Source: CAYLZN01 sp964387935
GTDB taxonomy: Bacteria > Acidobacteriota > Vicinamibacteria > Vicinamibacterales > JAFNAJ01
Reading direction: 5' to 3'
DNA length: 17,290 bases
NCBI GenBank assembly: GCA_964387935.1
Contig: CAYLZN010000094.1
Coordinates: 1-17,290 of the forward strand
The notes below the pieces were generated by a model. It saw nothing but the letters and a program-made list of their open reading frames with translations. It ran no database searches and had not been told where the DNA came from. Of this stretch, positions 7,427-14,874 are shown in pieces; the first letter of the stretch is position 1, and the number at the start of each line of letters is the position of its first letter. The position numbers were made by a program, and so were the translations under genes.

Positions 7427-8176
7427 CCGCACCTCGGCGAGGTCGAGGTCGGCGTAAAGCACATGCGCTTCGCCTCGCGGCGCGCGGGCCATCACGCGCC
7501 CGTCGGGTCCGCAGACGAAAGACTCCCCCGCGAACTCGAGGCGCGCCTCGCGCCCGACCCGGTTGCACAACGCCGTGAAGTAGCCGTTCTGGAAGGCCGC
7601 GACTCGCAGCTCGGCCTCGTAGAGGCCCTCCGGCCACTCGTCCATCGCGCCAGCCTGGGGGACGACGACGAGCTCGGCGCCGTCGAGGGCCAGCGTCCGC
7701 ATGTACTCGGGGAAGTGACGGTCGTAGCAGATGGCGACGCCCACGCGACCGGCGGCCGTGGCGTAGACCGGCGCGCCGCGGTCACCGGGACGGTAGTAGC
7801 CCTGCTCGTGGAAGCAGGCGTACTCCGTGATGTGCACCATGCGGGTCACGCCCAGCAGCGTGCCGTCCGCATCGATGACGGGCGACGAGTCGAACGTCTC
7901 GTGCCCGGCGCGTTCGAACAGGTTGAGCACGAGCACGAGGCCGAGCTCGCGCGCCCGACGGGCGAAGGCGTCGGTCGTCGGCCCCGGAATGGGTTCCGCG
8001 AGGCTCGCGACGTCCGGGCCGGCCGGCCTCTGCGGGTAGAACGGCTCGAACGCCAGCTCGGCGAAGCAGGCGAGCCTGGCGCCGGTGCGGGCCGCCTGCT
8101 CGAGGGACGCGAGCGCCCGGGCGACGTTGGCCGTCTTGTCGGGCGACGCCGGCTGCTGGATCAGAGCAATGCGCAT
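7337..8176 (-). CDS. Carbon-nitrogen hydrolase (nitrilase superfamily) with altered catalytic lysine
   Basis: The closest look is to N-carbamoyl-amine amidases; 279 residues is normal. E40 (CFAELAFEP) and C150 (VAICYDRHFPEYMR) fit the Glu and Cys of the Glu-Lys-Cys triad. The catalytic Lys normally sits in a YRKMHIP-like segment about 37 residues before the Cys. Here that segment reads TRMVHIT, putting M113 at that position with R112 before it. The rest of the fold signature (EQGYYRPGD, WPEGLYEAELRVAAFQNGYF) is intact, so the gene does not look decayed. The substrate is unknown and activity may be changed. The ATG lies 9 nt past the antiporter stop, with GGGGA close by, so the two are probably co-transcribed. 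Confidence 0.85.
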   Translation of the reverse strand: MRIALIQQPASPDKTANVARALASLEQAARTGARLACFAELAFEPFYPQRPAGPDVASLAEPIPGPTTDAFARRARELGLVLVLNLFERAGHETFDSSPVIDADGTLLGVTRMVHITEYACFHEQGYYRPGDRGAPVYATAAGRVGVAICYDRHFPEYMRTLALDGAELVVVPQAGAMDEWPEGLYEAELRVAAFQNGYFTALCNRVGREARLEFAGESFVCGPDGRVMARAPRGEAHVLYADLDLAEVRASHARTLFLEHRRPDLYASWLARRATAVE

Positions 8177-8185
8177 GGCGGTCCC

Positions 8186-9628
8186 CTATAGGAAGCGAAA
8201 GAACAGGATGACGACCAGGGTCGGCAGTAGCGCGCCGAGGACGAGGCCAATCGGCAGCACGGACTGCCCGAAGAACCGGCCGAGCAGCGCCTGACCCGCG
8301 GGGTTGGGCGCGTTGGCGATGACGGTGAGGCCGCCACCGGTCACGGCGCCCTGGACGACGGCCAGCTTCATCGCGTCGGTGAGATTGGGGGCGAGCGTCG
8401 ACAGGTAGGTGATGAGGGCGTTGTCGTTGAACGCCGTGAGGATCGTCGCCCCGAAGTACAGAGGCAGCTCCGAGAGGCTCGCGAGCACGGGCGCGATCCA
8501 CCAGGCCTGCAGACCGCCGTGCACCACGAGGCCGCCGAGGAAGAACCCGACGAGCAGTGGCGGCCGGAGATCCATGCGGCCCTGGTAGGGGGCGGTCGCT
8601 TTCGCGAATCCCAGGAAGAACAGGAAGCCGGCCACGAACATGGCAGGGTAGTGCGCGGTCAGTACCGTCCACCCCATGAACGCCACGTGCGTCGCGGTCA
8701 CCCACGCCGGGACGGGCAGCAGCGGCTCGCCCGCGCTCTCGATGTCGGGCGACTCGACGTCCGGCACCGCCGGCCGCCTGGCCAGCGCGCGCAGCTCCTT
8801 GCCAAAGATCAGCAGGTAGACCAGGTTCGCCGCGAGGATGGAGACGACCGCCCGCCACCCGAAGTGGGAGAGCATGAACGGCGTGTCCCAGTTCCACACC
8901 CGCGCGACCATCAGGACCGGGGGCGCCGCGAAGTTGGTCAGTACCCCGCCGACCGACACATTGACGAACAACAGGCCCAGCGTGGCGTACTTGAGGCGCG
9001 TGCTCGGGTTGAGATCGTAGAACTGGCGGGCGAGCAGGAGCGAGCTGATGGTCATCGCCCCAGGCTCGGTGATGAACGAGCCGAGCAGCGGTCCGATCGT
9101 CAGGATCGTGAACCACCAGGCCAGTGGCGTCGCCCCGCCGAGCTGGGCCACCTTCCGCAACGAGCTCTCGGCGAAGCGGACGACGGGCCGCGTCGACGCC
9201 AGCGCCATGATGACCACGACGAACAGCGGCTCGGTGAAGTTGACGGTTTCGCCGACATAGTGGACCAGCGTGTGCCAGCCGTATCTGAGCGTCACGACGA
9301 CGGCGAGCACGATGGCCCACAGGCCGAAGACGACCTCGACTTCGCCGAAGAAGTGCAGCATCTCCGCCGCGAAGCTGGGATGGCCGACGCGTCCCGCGGC
9401 GCGTGCCCGCGCGTCGTGGCGGGCCTGCACGCGGTGCGCCAGGCGCGTGAAGCGCGCGGCCGCGAAGGTGTGCAGGATGGCGAGAAAGAAGATGGTGGTT
9501 GCGACCGCGTTGAAGGGCACCTGCTCGACGCGCTGGCCGAGCGTCGCAAAAATGCCGTCCGCCGAGGGCGGGGGATAGGCAGACAGGGGCGGCGGATAGA
9601 CCGGGGCTGGACCAGCGGGCGTCGTCAT
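8186..9628 (-). CDS. Putative Na+/H+ antiporter (Na_H_antiport_3-like membrane protein)
   Basis: A 480-residue polytopic membrane protein resembling the family annotated as putative Na+/H+ antiporter (PF07399). Recognisable conserved segments are TEPGAMTISSLLLARQFYDL (about 210-229), FVNVSVGGVLTNFAAPPVL (about 246-264), a LTAFNDNALITYLSTLAP segment late in the protein, and GGGLTVIANAPNPAGQALLG near the end. Ion specificity is family-based and unproven. The N-terminus is proline-rich (YPPPLSAYPPPSADG), a word shared with the small upstream frame. The ATG at 9628 follows that frame's TGA by 2 nt with no clear ribosome site, suggesting coupled translation. The nitrilase follows 9 nt downstream. 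Confidence 0.85.
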   Translation of the reverse strand: MTTPAGPAPVYPPPLSAYPPPSADGIFATLGQRVEQVPFNAVATTIFFLAILHTFAAARFTRLAHRVQARHDARARAAGRVGHPSFAAEMLHFFGEVEVVFGLWAIVLAVVVTLRYGWHTLVHYVGETVNFTEPLFVVVIMALASTRPVVRFAESSLRKVAQLGGATPLAWWFTILTIGPLLGSFITEPGAMTISSLLLARQFYDLNPSTRLKYATLGLLFVNVSVGGVLTNFAAPPVLMVARVWNWDTPFMLSHFGWRAVVSILAANLVYLLIFGKELRALARRPAVPDVESPDIESAGEPLLPVPAWVTATHVAFMGWTVLTAHYPAMFVAGFLFFLGFAKATAPYQGRMDLRPPLLVGFFLGGLVVHGGLQAWWIAPVLASLSELPLYFGATILTAFNDNALITYLSTLAPNLTDAMKLAVVQGAVTGGGLTVIANAPNPAGQALLGRFFGQSVLPIGLVLGALLPTLVVILFFRFL

Positions 9629-9630
9629 GG

Positions 9631-9822
9631 TCAGAGTATCCGGAAGGCGAGAATCGCAAACAGCGTCGGCACCAGCGCTCCGAGCGCCAGACCCAGCGGG
9701 GCCACCGTCCCCCCGAAGTACCGGCCCAGGATGGCCTGGCCCGCGACGAGTCCATCTGCCGAGGGCGGAGGACAGGCCGACAGCGGCGGTGGAAACGCGG
9801 CGGCGGCCGGGCTCGGAGCCAT
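9631..9822 (-). pseudogene. Internally deleted antiporter relative, 63 codons
   Basis: Residues 1-25 (AAFPPPLSACPPPSADG) match the N-terminus of the neighbouring 480-residue antiporter. Residues 27-63 (AGQAILGRYFGGTVAPLGLA, ending AILAFRIL) match its last 37 residues. Roughly 415 codons are missing between them, yet the junction is in frame. The C-terminal part differs from the neighbour at about 40% of residues, so this is an old paralogue rather than a recent copy. A ribosome site (AAGG 8 nt before the ATG) is retained. It could be a relic or a translated one-helix membrane peptide serving as a leader for the antiporter. Confidence 0.65.
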
Positions 9823-9888
9823 CCGGGCAACCTTACTGGACGTCGGGGAGCAGTGACAAGGTGACGAGGCCGCAGGATGCCGGTCGTG

Positions 9889-11192
9889 TCACGCGTCCGC
9901 GGGCACCGACGCCATGAAGACGGACCCCGGCTCGCGCACGGCCAGCACGATCCGGAGGCCCGGCGGGACGAACACGGCCGAGCCGCGCGACAGGGCCAGC
10001 GCTCCGCCGGGCCACTCCAGGTCCATGGCCCCCCCGAGGACGATCAGGATCTGCGGACCCACGGGTGCCGGCAGGTCGAGGCGCCTGCCCGCAACCAGTT
10101 CGGCGCGTGCCAGCGCGAACTCCGGGACCGGCGCCTGGTATCGCCGCACGCCTGGTCCGGCCTCGTCGCTGGAGAGCCGGGCCGGATCGACTGGCTCGAA
10201 CGTCACCACGCGGAGCAGTTCGGGCACGTCCACGTGCTTCGGCGTCAGGCCGCCCCGGATCACGTTGTCCGAGTTGGCCATCACCTCGACGGCCGTGCCT
10301 TCCAGGTACGCGTGCAGCAGTCCGGCGCCAAGGAAAGTGCCCTCGCCCGGCGCGAGTGACACGAGGTTCATCAGGTAGNNNNNNNNNNGTAGATCGACAG
10401 GATGCCGCGATCGAGGTGACCGCCGGGGAGGGGGAACTGCTCGGCCGCGCGGGCCGCCCAGAAGTCTGGCGACTCGCGCGGAAGCCGACCGGCACGGTAG
10501 AGCGGCGCGAGCCGCCTGACCAGTGGCCCCAGCAGCGTGTCGATCCCGTCCTGGGGCAGCGTCATGATGTGCGCGTACAGCGAGCGCAGGGCCGCGGCTG
10601 GATCTCCTGCCGGGGTGAGCCGCGCCTGCAGGGCCGCCAGTTCCGGTCGCTCGGCCAGCGTTGCCGCGAGGCGCTCGGGCGCGCAGAACCCGTAGAGCAG
10701 CCAGAACGGCGTGAGCGCCACCTGCGCCTCCGGCTTGTGGTTGTCGTCCTTGTAAGTGCGAGTCGGGCTGTCGAGGGGCACGCCCGCGCTCTGCTCGCGG
10801 GCGAATCCCGCTTCGGCGCGGGCCTTCGAGGGGTGTGCCTGGATCGACAGCATCTGCGCGACGTCCAGGACTTTCAGCAGGAATGGAAGGCGCCCGAATC
10901 GGCGTGCGACCGCCGATCCGAGGAGCACGTCTGGTGCGCGCGCGATGAGGACGTCCAGCGGGCACTCGCCGACCTCGCTCGTGGCGACGGAGGGGGCGAG
11001 CGGGTGCGCGCCGATCCACCACTCCGCCGCCGGCTCGTCGGGCGGGAGCGGGAGACCGGTCAGCTCACGGAGCACGTGTCTCCCGCCCCACGCGTAGGGC
11101 TGGACGCGGGTCTTCAGCAGGAGAGGCCGGGGCTCGGCGGCCACCAGCTTCGCGATCAGCCCGGCAACGGATTCGGGGGTCTCTCGGCTCAC
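9889..11192 (-). CDS. manA: Mannose-6-phosphate isomerase, class I
   Basis: Zinc enzyme that interconverts mannose-6-P and fructose-6-P in the cytoplasm, feeding GDP-mannose and polysaccharide synthesis. Family marks are QPYAWGG near residue 30, WWIGAHP, the zinc segment MLSIQAHPSKA, YKDDNHKPE, FLGAGLLHAYLEG, and GGLTPKHVDVPELL. The gene is split by ten N at 10379-10388, and the two sides are in different frames as written. Removing the N together with one of the duplicated GTAG flanks gives an in-frame LSIYLMNLV and a protein of about 429 residues. The start is GTG at 11192, with no strong ribosome site. It could be co-transcribed with the antiporter genes 66 nt downstream. Confidence 0.9.
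10379..10388. other. Assembly gap (ten N) inside manA
   Basis: Ten N are flanked by GTAG on both sides (10375-10378 and 10389-10392). Merging the two GTAG words restores the manA frame and a conserved family segment. The gap therefore probably joins overlapping contig ends and hides no sequence. Confidence 0.9.
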
Positions 11193-11215
11193 GGCGGGAC
11201 GGTAGCACAGGAGCG

Positions 11216-11331
11216 GGCTCAGGGCTCAAGGCTCAAGGCGCAAGGCGCAAGGCTCAGGGCGTACGGCGTACGGCGTAGGGCGGCGTACGGACAAGACAGG
11301 GCGTACGGCCCCAGGGGCTCAGGGGGCGCTT
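11216..11331. repeat. Heptanucleotide repeat array between manA and the acyl-CoA dehydrogenase gene
   Basis: From 11216 to 11278 the sequence is nine consecutive 7-mers: GGCTCAG, GGCTCAA twice, GGCGCAA twice, GGCTCAG, GGCGTAC twice, GGCGTAG. It continues in degenerate form (further GGCGTAC units) to about 11331. It fills the divergent intergenic region, where promoters for both neighbours should lie. No clear -35/-10 pair was seen. Confidence 0.85.
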
Positions 11332-11362
11332 TTGACCTATGATCACGACGCCTGGAGGCTCC

Positions 11363-12547
11363 ATGGACCTTGTGGCTCGCGTCCGCGCCTTCGTCCGCGA
11401 AGAGCTGTTCCCGCTGGAATCCACGTTCCTCAACGAACCCCTCGCGCGGCTGCTGCCGGTCCTCGAGGAGAAGCGCACCGCCGTGCGCGCGCAGGGCATG
11501 TGGGCCCCGCCGCTCCCGCGCGACTGGGGAGGGCTCGGTCTCTCGCTCGTCGAGTTCGCGCGGGTCAGCGAGGAACTTGGACACTCCCCGATGGGCCACT
11601 ACGTGTTCAACTGTGCGGCCCCGGACATCGGCAACATGGAACTGCTCCTCCACCACGGCAGCACCGATCAGCGCGATCGGTGGTTGAGGCCGCTCGTGGA
11701 CGGCCGCATCCGCAGTTGCTTCGCGATGACCGAGCCCGAGCACGCGGGGTCGAATCCCGTGGTGATGTCCACCGTCGCCGTGCGGGACGGTGAGGAGTAC
11801 GTGATCTCCGGGCACAAGTGGTTCGCCTCGTCTGCCGACGGCGCGCAGTTCGCCATCGTCATGGCGGTCACCGAACCCGAGGCGCTGCCCCATGCGCGAG
11901 CCAGCCAGATCATCGTGCCGACCGACACGCCCGGGTACCGACTGGTGCGCAACATCCCGGTGATGGGGCACACGGGCGAGGGGTACTTCAGCCACGGCGA
12001 GGTGGTGTTCGATCGGTGTCGTGTGCCGGTCGGGTACCGCATCGGTGCAGAGGGCGCGGGCTTTGCGCTCGCGCAGGAGCGGCTCGGCCCTGGACGCATC
12101 CACCACACGATGCGGTGGATCGGCATGGCCGAGCGCGCGTTCGACCTGATGTGCGCGCGCGCGGCGCGGCGCGAACTCGCTCCTGGTCGGCCACTGGCCA
12201 CGCGGCAGGGCGTGCAGTTCATGATCGCCGACAGCCGTGCGGAGATTCACGCCTCGCGCCTGATGGTCCTCGACGCGGCCGCGAAGATCGAGCGCGAGGG
12301 GGCGAAGGCGGCCCGCCACGAGATCTCGATGATCAAGGTCTTCGTGGCCAACACGCTGCAACGGGTGGTCGACCGCGCCATCCAGATTCACGGCGGTCTC
12401 GGCGTGACCGACGACACGATCTTGTCCTTCATGTATCGCATCGAACGCGCGGCGCGCATCTACGACGGCCCGGACGAGGTGCACAAGACCGTGCTCGCCC
12501 GCCAGGCCCTCAAGCCATACGGCGTGACACTGGAACGCTCCATCTAG
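11363..12547 (+). CDS. Acyl-CoA dehydrogenase, ACAD10/11-like
   Basis: FAD-dependent acyl-CoA dehydrogenase-fold enzyme; 394 residues from this start. Family signatures are CFAMTEPEHAGSNP (119-132), KWFASSADGA, the LGPGRIHHTMRWIGMAERAF helix (241-260), QIHGGLGVTDD (341-351) and a C-terminal YDGPDEVH (367-374). The last replaces the YEGT segment that carries the catalytic Glu in medium-chain enzymes; DGPDEVH is the form I associate with ACAD10/11. With the kinase gene 16 nt downstream it recreates the two halves of ACAD10/11, which act on 4-hydroxyacyl-CoAs through a phosphorylated intermediate. I chose the ATG with GGAGG 4 nt upstream; an in-frame ATG at 11339 adds 8 residues and has no good ribosome site. 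Confidence 0.9.
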   Translation: MDLVARVRAFVREELFPLESTFLNEPLARLLPVLEEKRTAVRAQGMWAPPLPRDWGGLGLSLVEFARVSEELGHSPMGHYVFNCAAPDIGNMELLLHHGSTDQRDRWLRPLVDGRIRSCFAMTEPEHAGSNPVVMSTVAVRDGEEYVISGHKWFASSADGAQFAIVMAVTEPEALPHARASQIIVPTDTPGYRLVRNIPVMGHTGEGYFSHGEVVFDRCRVPVGYRIGAEGAGFALAQERLGPGRIHHTMRWIGMAERAFDLMCARAARRELAPGRPLATRQGVQFMIADSRAEIHASRLMVLDAAAKIEREGAKAARHEISMIKVFVANTLQRVVDRAIQIHGGLGVTDDTILSFMYRIERAARIYDGPDEVHKTVLARQALKPYGVTLERSI

Positions 12548-12575
12548 CCCTGAGCCCTGAGCCATGAGCCTTGAG
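12548..12575 (+). repeat. Heptamer array carrying the start codon of the kinase gene
   Basis: Four consecutive 7-mers follow directly after the acyl-CoA dehydrogenase TAG: CCCTGAG, CCCTGAG, CCATGAG, CCTTGAG. A single C-to-A difference in the third unit makes the ATG at 12564. The unit is close to the reverse complement of GGCTCAG/GGCTCAA upstream of the dehydrogenase gene, so that gene is bracketed by inverted arrays. Confidence 0.8.
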
Positions 12576-13619
12576 CCCGTTCCCGTCCTCGCCCTCCAGG
12601 CCTGGCTGCGTGCCGCGCTGCCCGGCCGGTTCGACGCGCCCCTCGAGGTGACGCAGTTCCCGGGCGGCTACTCGAACCTGACCTATCTCCTGCGATCCGC
12701 AGGCCAGGAATACGTGCTGAGGCGTCCTCCCGTTGGCGCCGCGATCCGCGGCGGGCACGACATGGGCCGCGAGTTCAGGATGCTGTCCCGGCTCCAGCCG
12801 GTGTTTCCCCTGGTGCCGACGCCGCTCGCCGCCTGCGACGACCCGGCGATCATCGGCGCGCCGTTCTACGTCATGGCGCGCGTGGCCGGCGTCATCCCGC
12901 GGTCCGCCGCAGTGCTCGACGCCCTCGCGCTCGACGAGCCGGCGGTGACCGCCCTGGCCCATGCGCTCGTCTCGACCCTCGCACGGCTCCACGTGGTGGA
13001 CTGGCAGGGCGCCGGGCTCGCGGACCTGGGCAAGCCACAGGGCTACGTCGCACGACAGGTCCAGGGGTGGACCGATCGCTATGGCCGCGCGCGCACCGAC
13101 GACGTGCCGGCGATCGAGCGGGCCGCGGCCTGGTTGCTCGGGCAGCAGCCTCCGGAGAGCGGGGCGGCGCTCATCCATAACGACTTCAAGTTCGACAACG
13201 TCGTCCTCGACCGGACGGCGCCGACGCGCATCGTGGCGGTGCTCGACTGGGAGATGGCCACGCTCGGGGACCCGCTGCTCGATCTCGGCACGAGCCTGGG
13301 CTACTGGGTCGATGCCGACGATCCGCCCCGCTGGCAGCAACTGGTGCCGGGCAGCGTCACCACCAGGCCCGGGATGCTCTCCCGCGAGCAGGTCCTGTCC
13401 GCGTACGAAGCGGCCAGCGGGCGCCCCGTGGATCGCCCGCTGTTCTACTATGTGTTCGGCCTCTTCAAGGTGGCGGTCATCGCGCAGCAGATCTTCGCCC
13501 GCTACCGCCAGGGCCTCACGCAGGACGCCCGGTTCGCCGGACTCGGCGACGTGGTGGCGACCTGCGGAGACATGGCCGACCGCGCCATCGAGCGGCAACG
13601 GATCGGTGGGCTGGGATAG
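12564..13619 (+). CDS. APH-family phosphotransferase (ACAD10/11 kinase-like)
   Basis: Aminoglycoside-phosphotransferase-fold kinase of 351 residues. The nucleotide loop GGYSN is at 34-38, VLRRPP at 51-56, the catalytic loop HNDFKFDN at 205-212 (D207 base, N212 metal), and VLDWEMATLGDP at 226-237 is the metal-binding DFG equivalent. The LRRPP and LDWEMATLGDP forms are typical of the kinase linked to acyl-CoA dehydrogenases (ACAD10/11 N-terminal half, bacterial LvaA-type), not of antibiotic-resistance enzymes. The predicted role is phosphorylation of the 4-hydroxyl of a 4-hydroxyacyl-CoA for the adjacent dehydrogenase. No Shine-Dalgarno site is visible, since the start lies in a heptamer array; expression probably relies on coupling. 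The peptidase T gene starts 6 nt after the stop. Confidence 0.88.
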   Translation: MSLEPVPVLALQAWLRAALPGRFDAPLEVTQFPGGYSNLTYLLRSAGQEYVLRRPPVGAAIRGGHDMGREFRMLSRLQPVFPLVPTPLAACDDPAIIGAPFYVMARVAGVIPRSAAVLDALALDEPAVTALAHALVSTLARLHVVDWQGAGLADLGKPQGYVARQVQGWTDRYGRARTDDVPAIERAAAWLLGQQPPESGAALIHNDFKFDNVVLDRTAPTRIVAVLDWEMATLGDPLLDLGTSLGYWVDADDPPRWQQLVPGSVTTRPGMLSREQVLSAYEAASGRPVDRPLFYYVFGLFKVAVIAQQIFARYRQGLTQDARFAGLGDVVATCGDMADRAIERQRIGGLG

Positions 13620-13625
13620 GACATC

Positions 13626-14864
13626 ATGCAGACCTCTGTCGTCGATCGTTTCCTCCGCTACGTGACCTACGACACCCAGTCGCGCGAGGGGTCGGACACG
13701 TACCCGAGCACGGCGAGCCAGCTCGTGCTGTTGCGCGACCTGGTCGAGGAACTGAAGGCGCTCGGTGTCGCCGACGCGACGATGGACGAGCACGGCTACG
13801 TCATGGCGACGATCCCGGCCACGTCCTCCAAGGCGGGTGTGCCAGTCATCGGCGTGATCGCTCACGTCGATACGTCGCCGGAGATGAGCGGCGCCGGGGT
13901 GAAGCCCATCGTGCACCGCGCGTACCAGGGGCAGGACCTCGCGCTGCCCGATGACCCGACCGCGGTGTTGCGCGTGTCGGACTCCCCGTACCTCGGCGAG
14001 TGCCTCGGACACGACATCATCACCGCCTCGGGGACGACGCTCCTGGGGGCGGACAACAAGGCGGGCGTGGCCGAGATCATGGCGGCGGCGGAGTACCTGC
14101 TCCAGCATCCGCAGATCCCCCACGGAGCTATCCGGATCGCGTTCACCCCCGACGAAGAAGTCGGCCAGGGCACGAAGTACTTCGACGTGCAACGCTTCGG
14201 CGCCGCGTACGCCTACACGATGGACGGCGGCATGCGCGGGGAACTCGAGTTCGAGAGCTTCTCCGCCGACACGTTCGTGGCGACCTTCAAGGGCTTCAAC
14301 ACCCATCCCGGCTATGCACAGGGGCGCATGATCAACTCGATCAAGCTGGCCGCGCGATTCATCGGGGCGCTGCCGTCCGACCGGTTGTCGCCCGAGACCA
14401 CCGCCGGCTACGACGGATACGTCCACCCCTATGTGTTCCAGGCCTCGGTGGACAGGACGACGGTGCGGGTGCTGCTGCGCGACTTCGTGACCGCGGGGCT
14501 GGCCGAGAAGGCCCGCTGGCTCGAGTCGCTCGCGCGAGACTCGGTCGCGGGCATCGCAGGCGCCTCGGTCGAGTGCAAGGTCGAGGAGTCCTACCGCAAC
14601 ATGCGCGAGGTGATCGATCAGCACCCCAACGTCATGGAGCGCGCGAAGGAGGCGATCGCGCGCGCGGGCCTCGAGGTGCGGATGAAGCCCATCCGCGGAG
14701 GGACCGACGGGTCGCGGCTGTCGTTCATGGGCCTGCCCACGCCGAACCTCTTTGCCGGCGAGCAGAACTTCCACTCGCGGCTCGAGTGGGTGTCGGTGCA
14801 GGACATGGAGAAGGCCGTCGAAGTGATCGTGCACCTCGCCCAGGTGTGGGAGGAGCGAGGCTGA
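13626..14864 (+). CDS. pepT: Peptidase T (M20 family tripeptide aminopeptidase)
   Basis: Cytoplasmic di-zinc peptidase that removes N-terminal residues from tripeptides; 412 residues, matching the family. By family pattern the zinc ligands are H80 and D82 (IAHVDTSPE), D143 (GADNKAG), E178 (TPDEEVGQGT), D200 (YTMDGG) and H383 (NFHSRLEW). E177 is the general base, and GGTDGSRLSFMGLPTPNL (358-375) is the usual pre-C-terminal segment. The ATG at 13626 follows the kinase stop by 6 nt, with AGGA about 5 nt upstream. It sits in an operon of fatty acid-type genes without an obvious metabolic link. Confidence 0.95.
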   Translation: MQTSVVDRFLRYVTYDTQSREGSDTYPSTASQLVLLRDLVEELKALGVADATMDEHGYVMATIPATSSKAGVPVIGVIAHVDTSPEMSGAGVKPIVHRAYQGQDLALPDDPTAVLRVSDSPYLGECLGHDIITASGTTLLGADNKAGVAEIMAAAEYLLQHPQIPHGAIRIAFTPDEEVGQGTKYFDVQRFGAAYAYTMDGGMRGELEFESFSADTFVATFKGFNTHPGYAQGRMINSIKLAARFIGALPSDRLSPETTAGYDGYVHPYVFQASVDRTTVRVLLRDFVTAGLAEKARWLESLARDSVAGIAGASVECKVEESYRNMREVIDQHPNVMERAKEAIARAGLEVRMKPIRGGTDGSRLSFMGLPTPNLFAGEQNFHSRLEWVSVQDMEKAVEVIVHLAQVWEERG

Positions 14865-14874
14865 GGTCGTCGCG

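Noticed and set aside
8519..9856. Plus-strand frame of 445 codons opposite the antiporter
   Set aside because: Antisense to a clear membrane protein; rich in E, R, H and Q with no motifs.
11216..11331. CRISPR-like array
   Set aside because: Units are 7 bp with no spacers and no cas genes are present. These are tandem repeats.
12564..13619. Aminoglycoside resistance kinase
   Set aside because: The motifs and the adjacent acyl-CoA dehydrogenase place it with the ACAD10/11-linked kinases instead.
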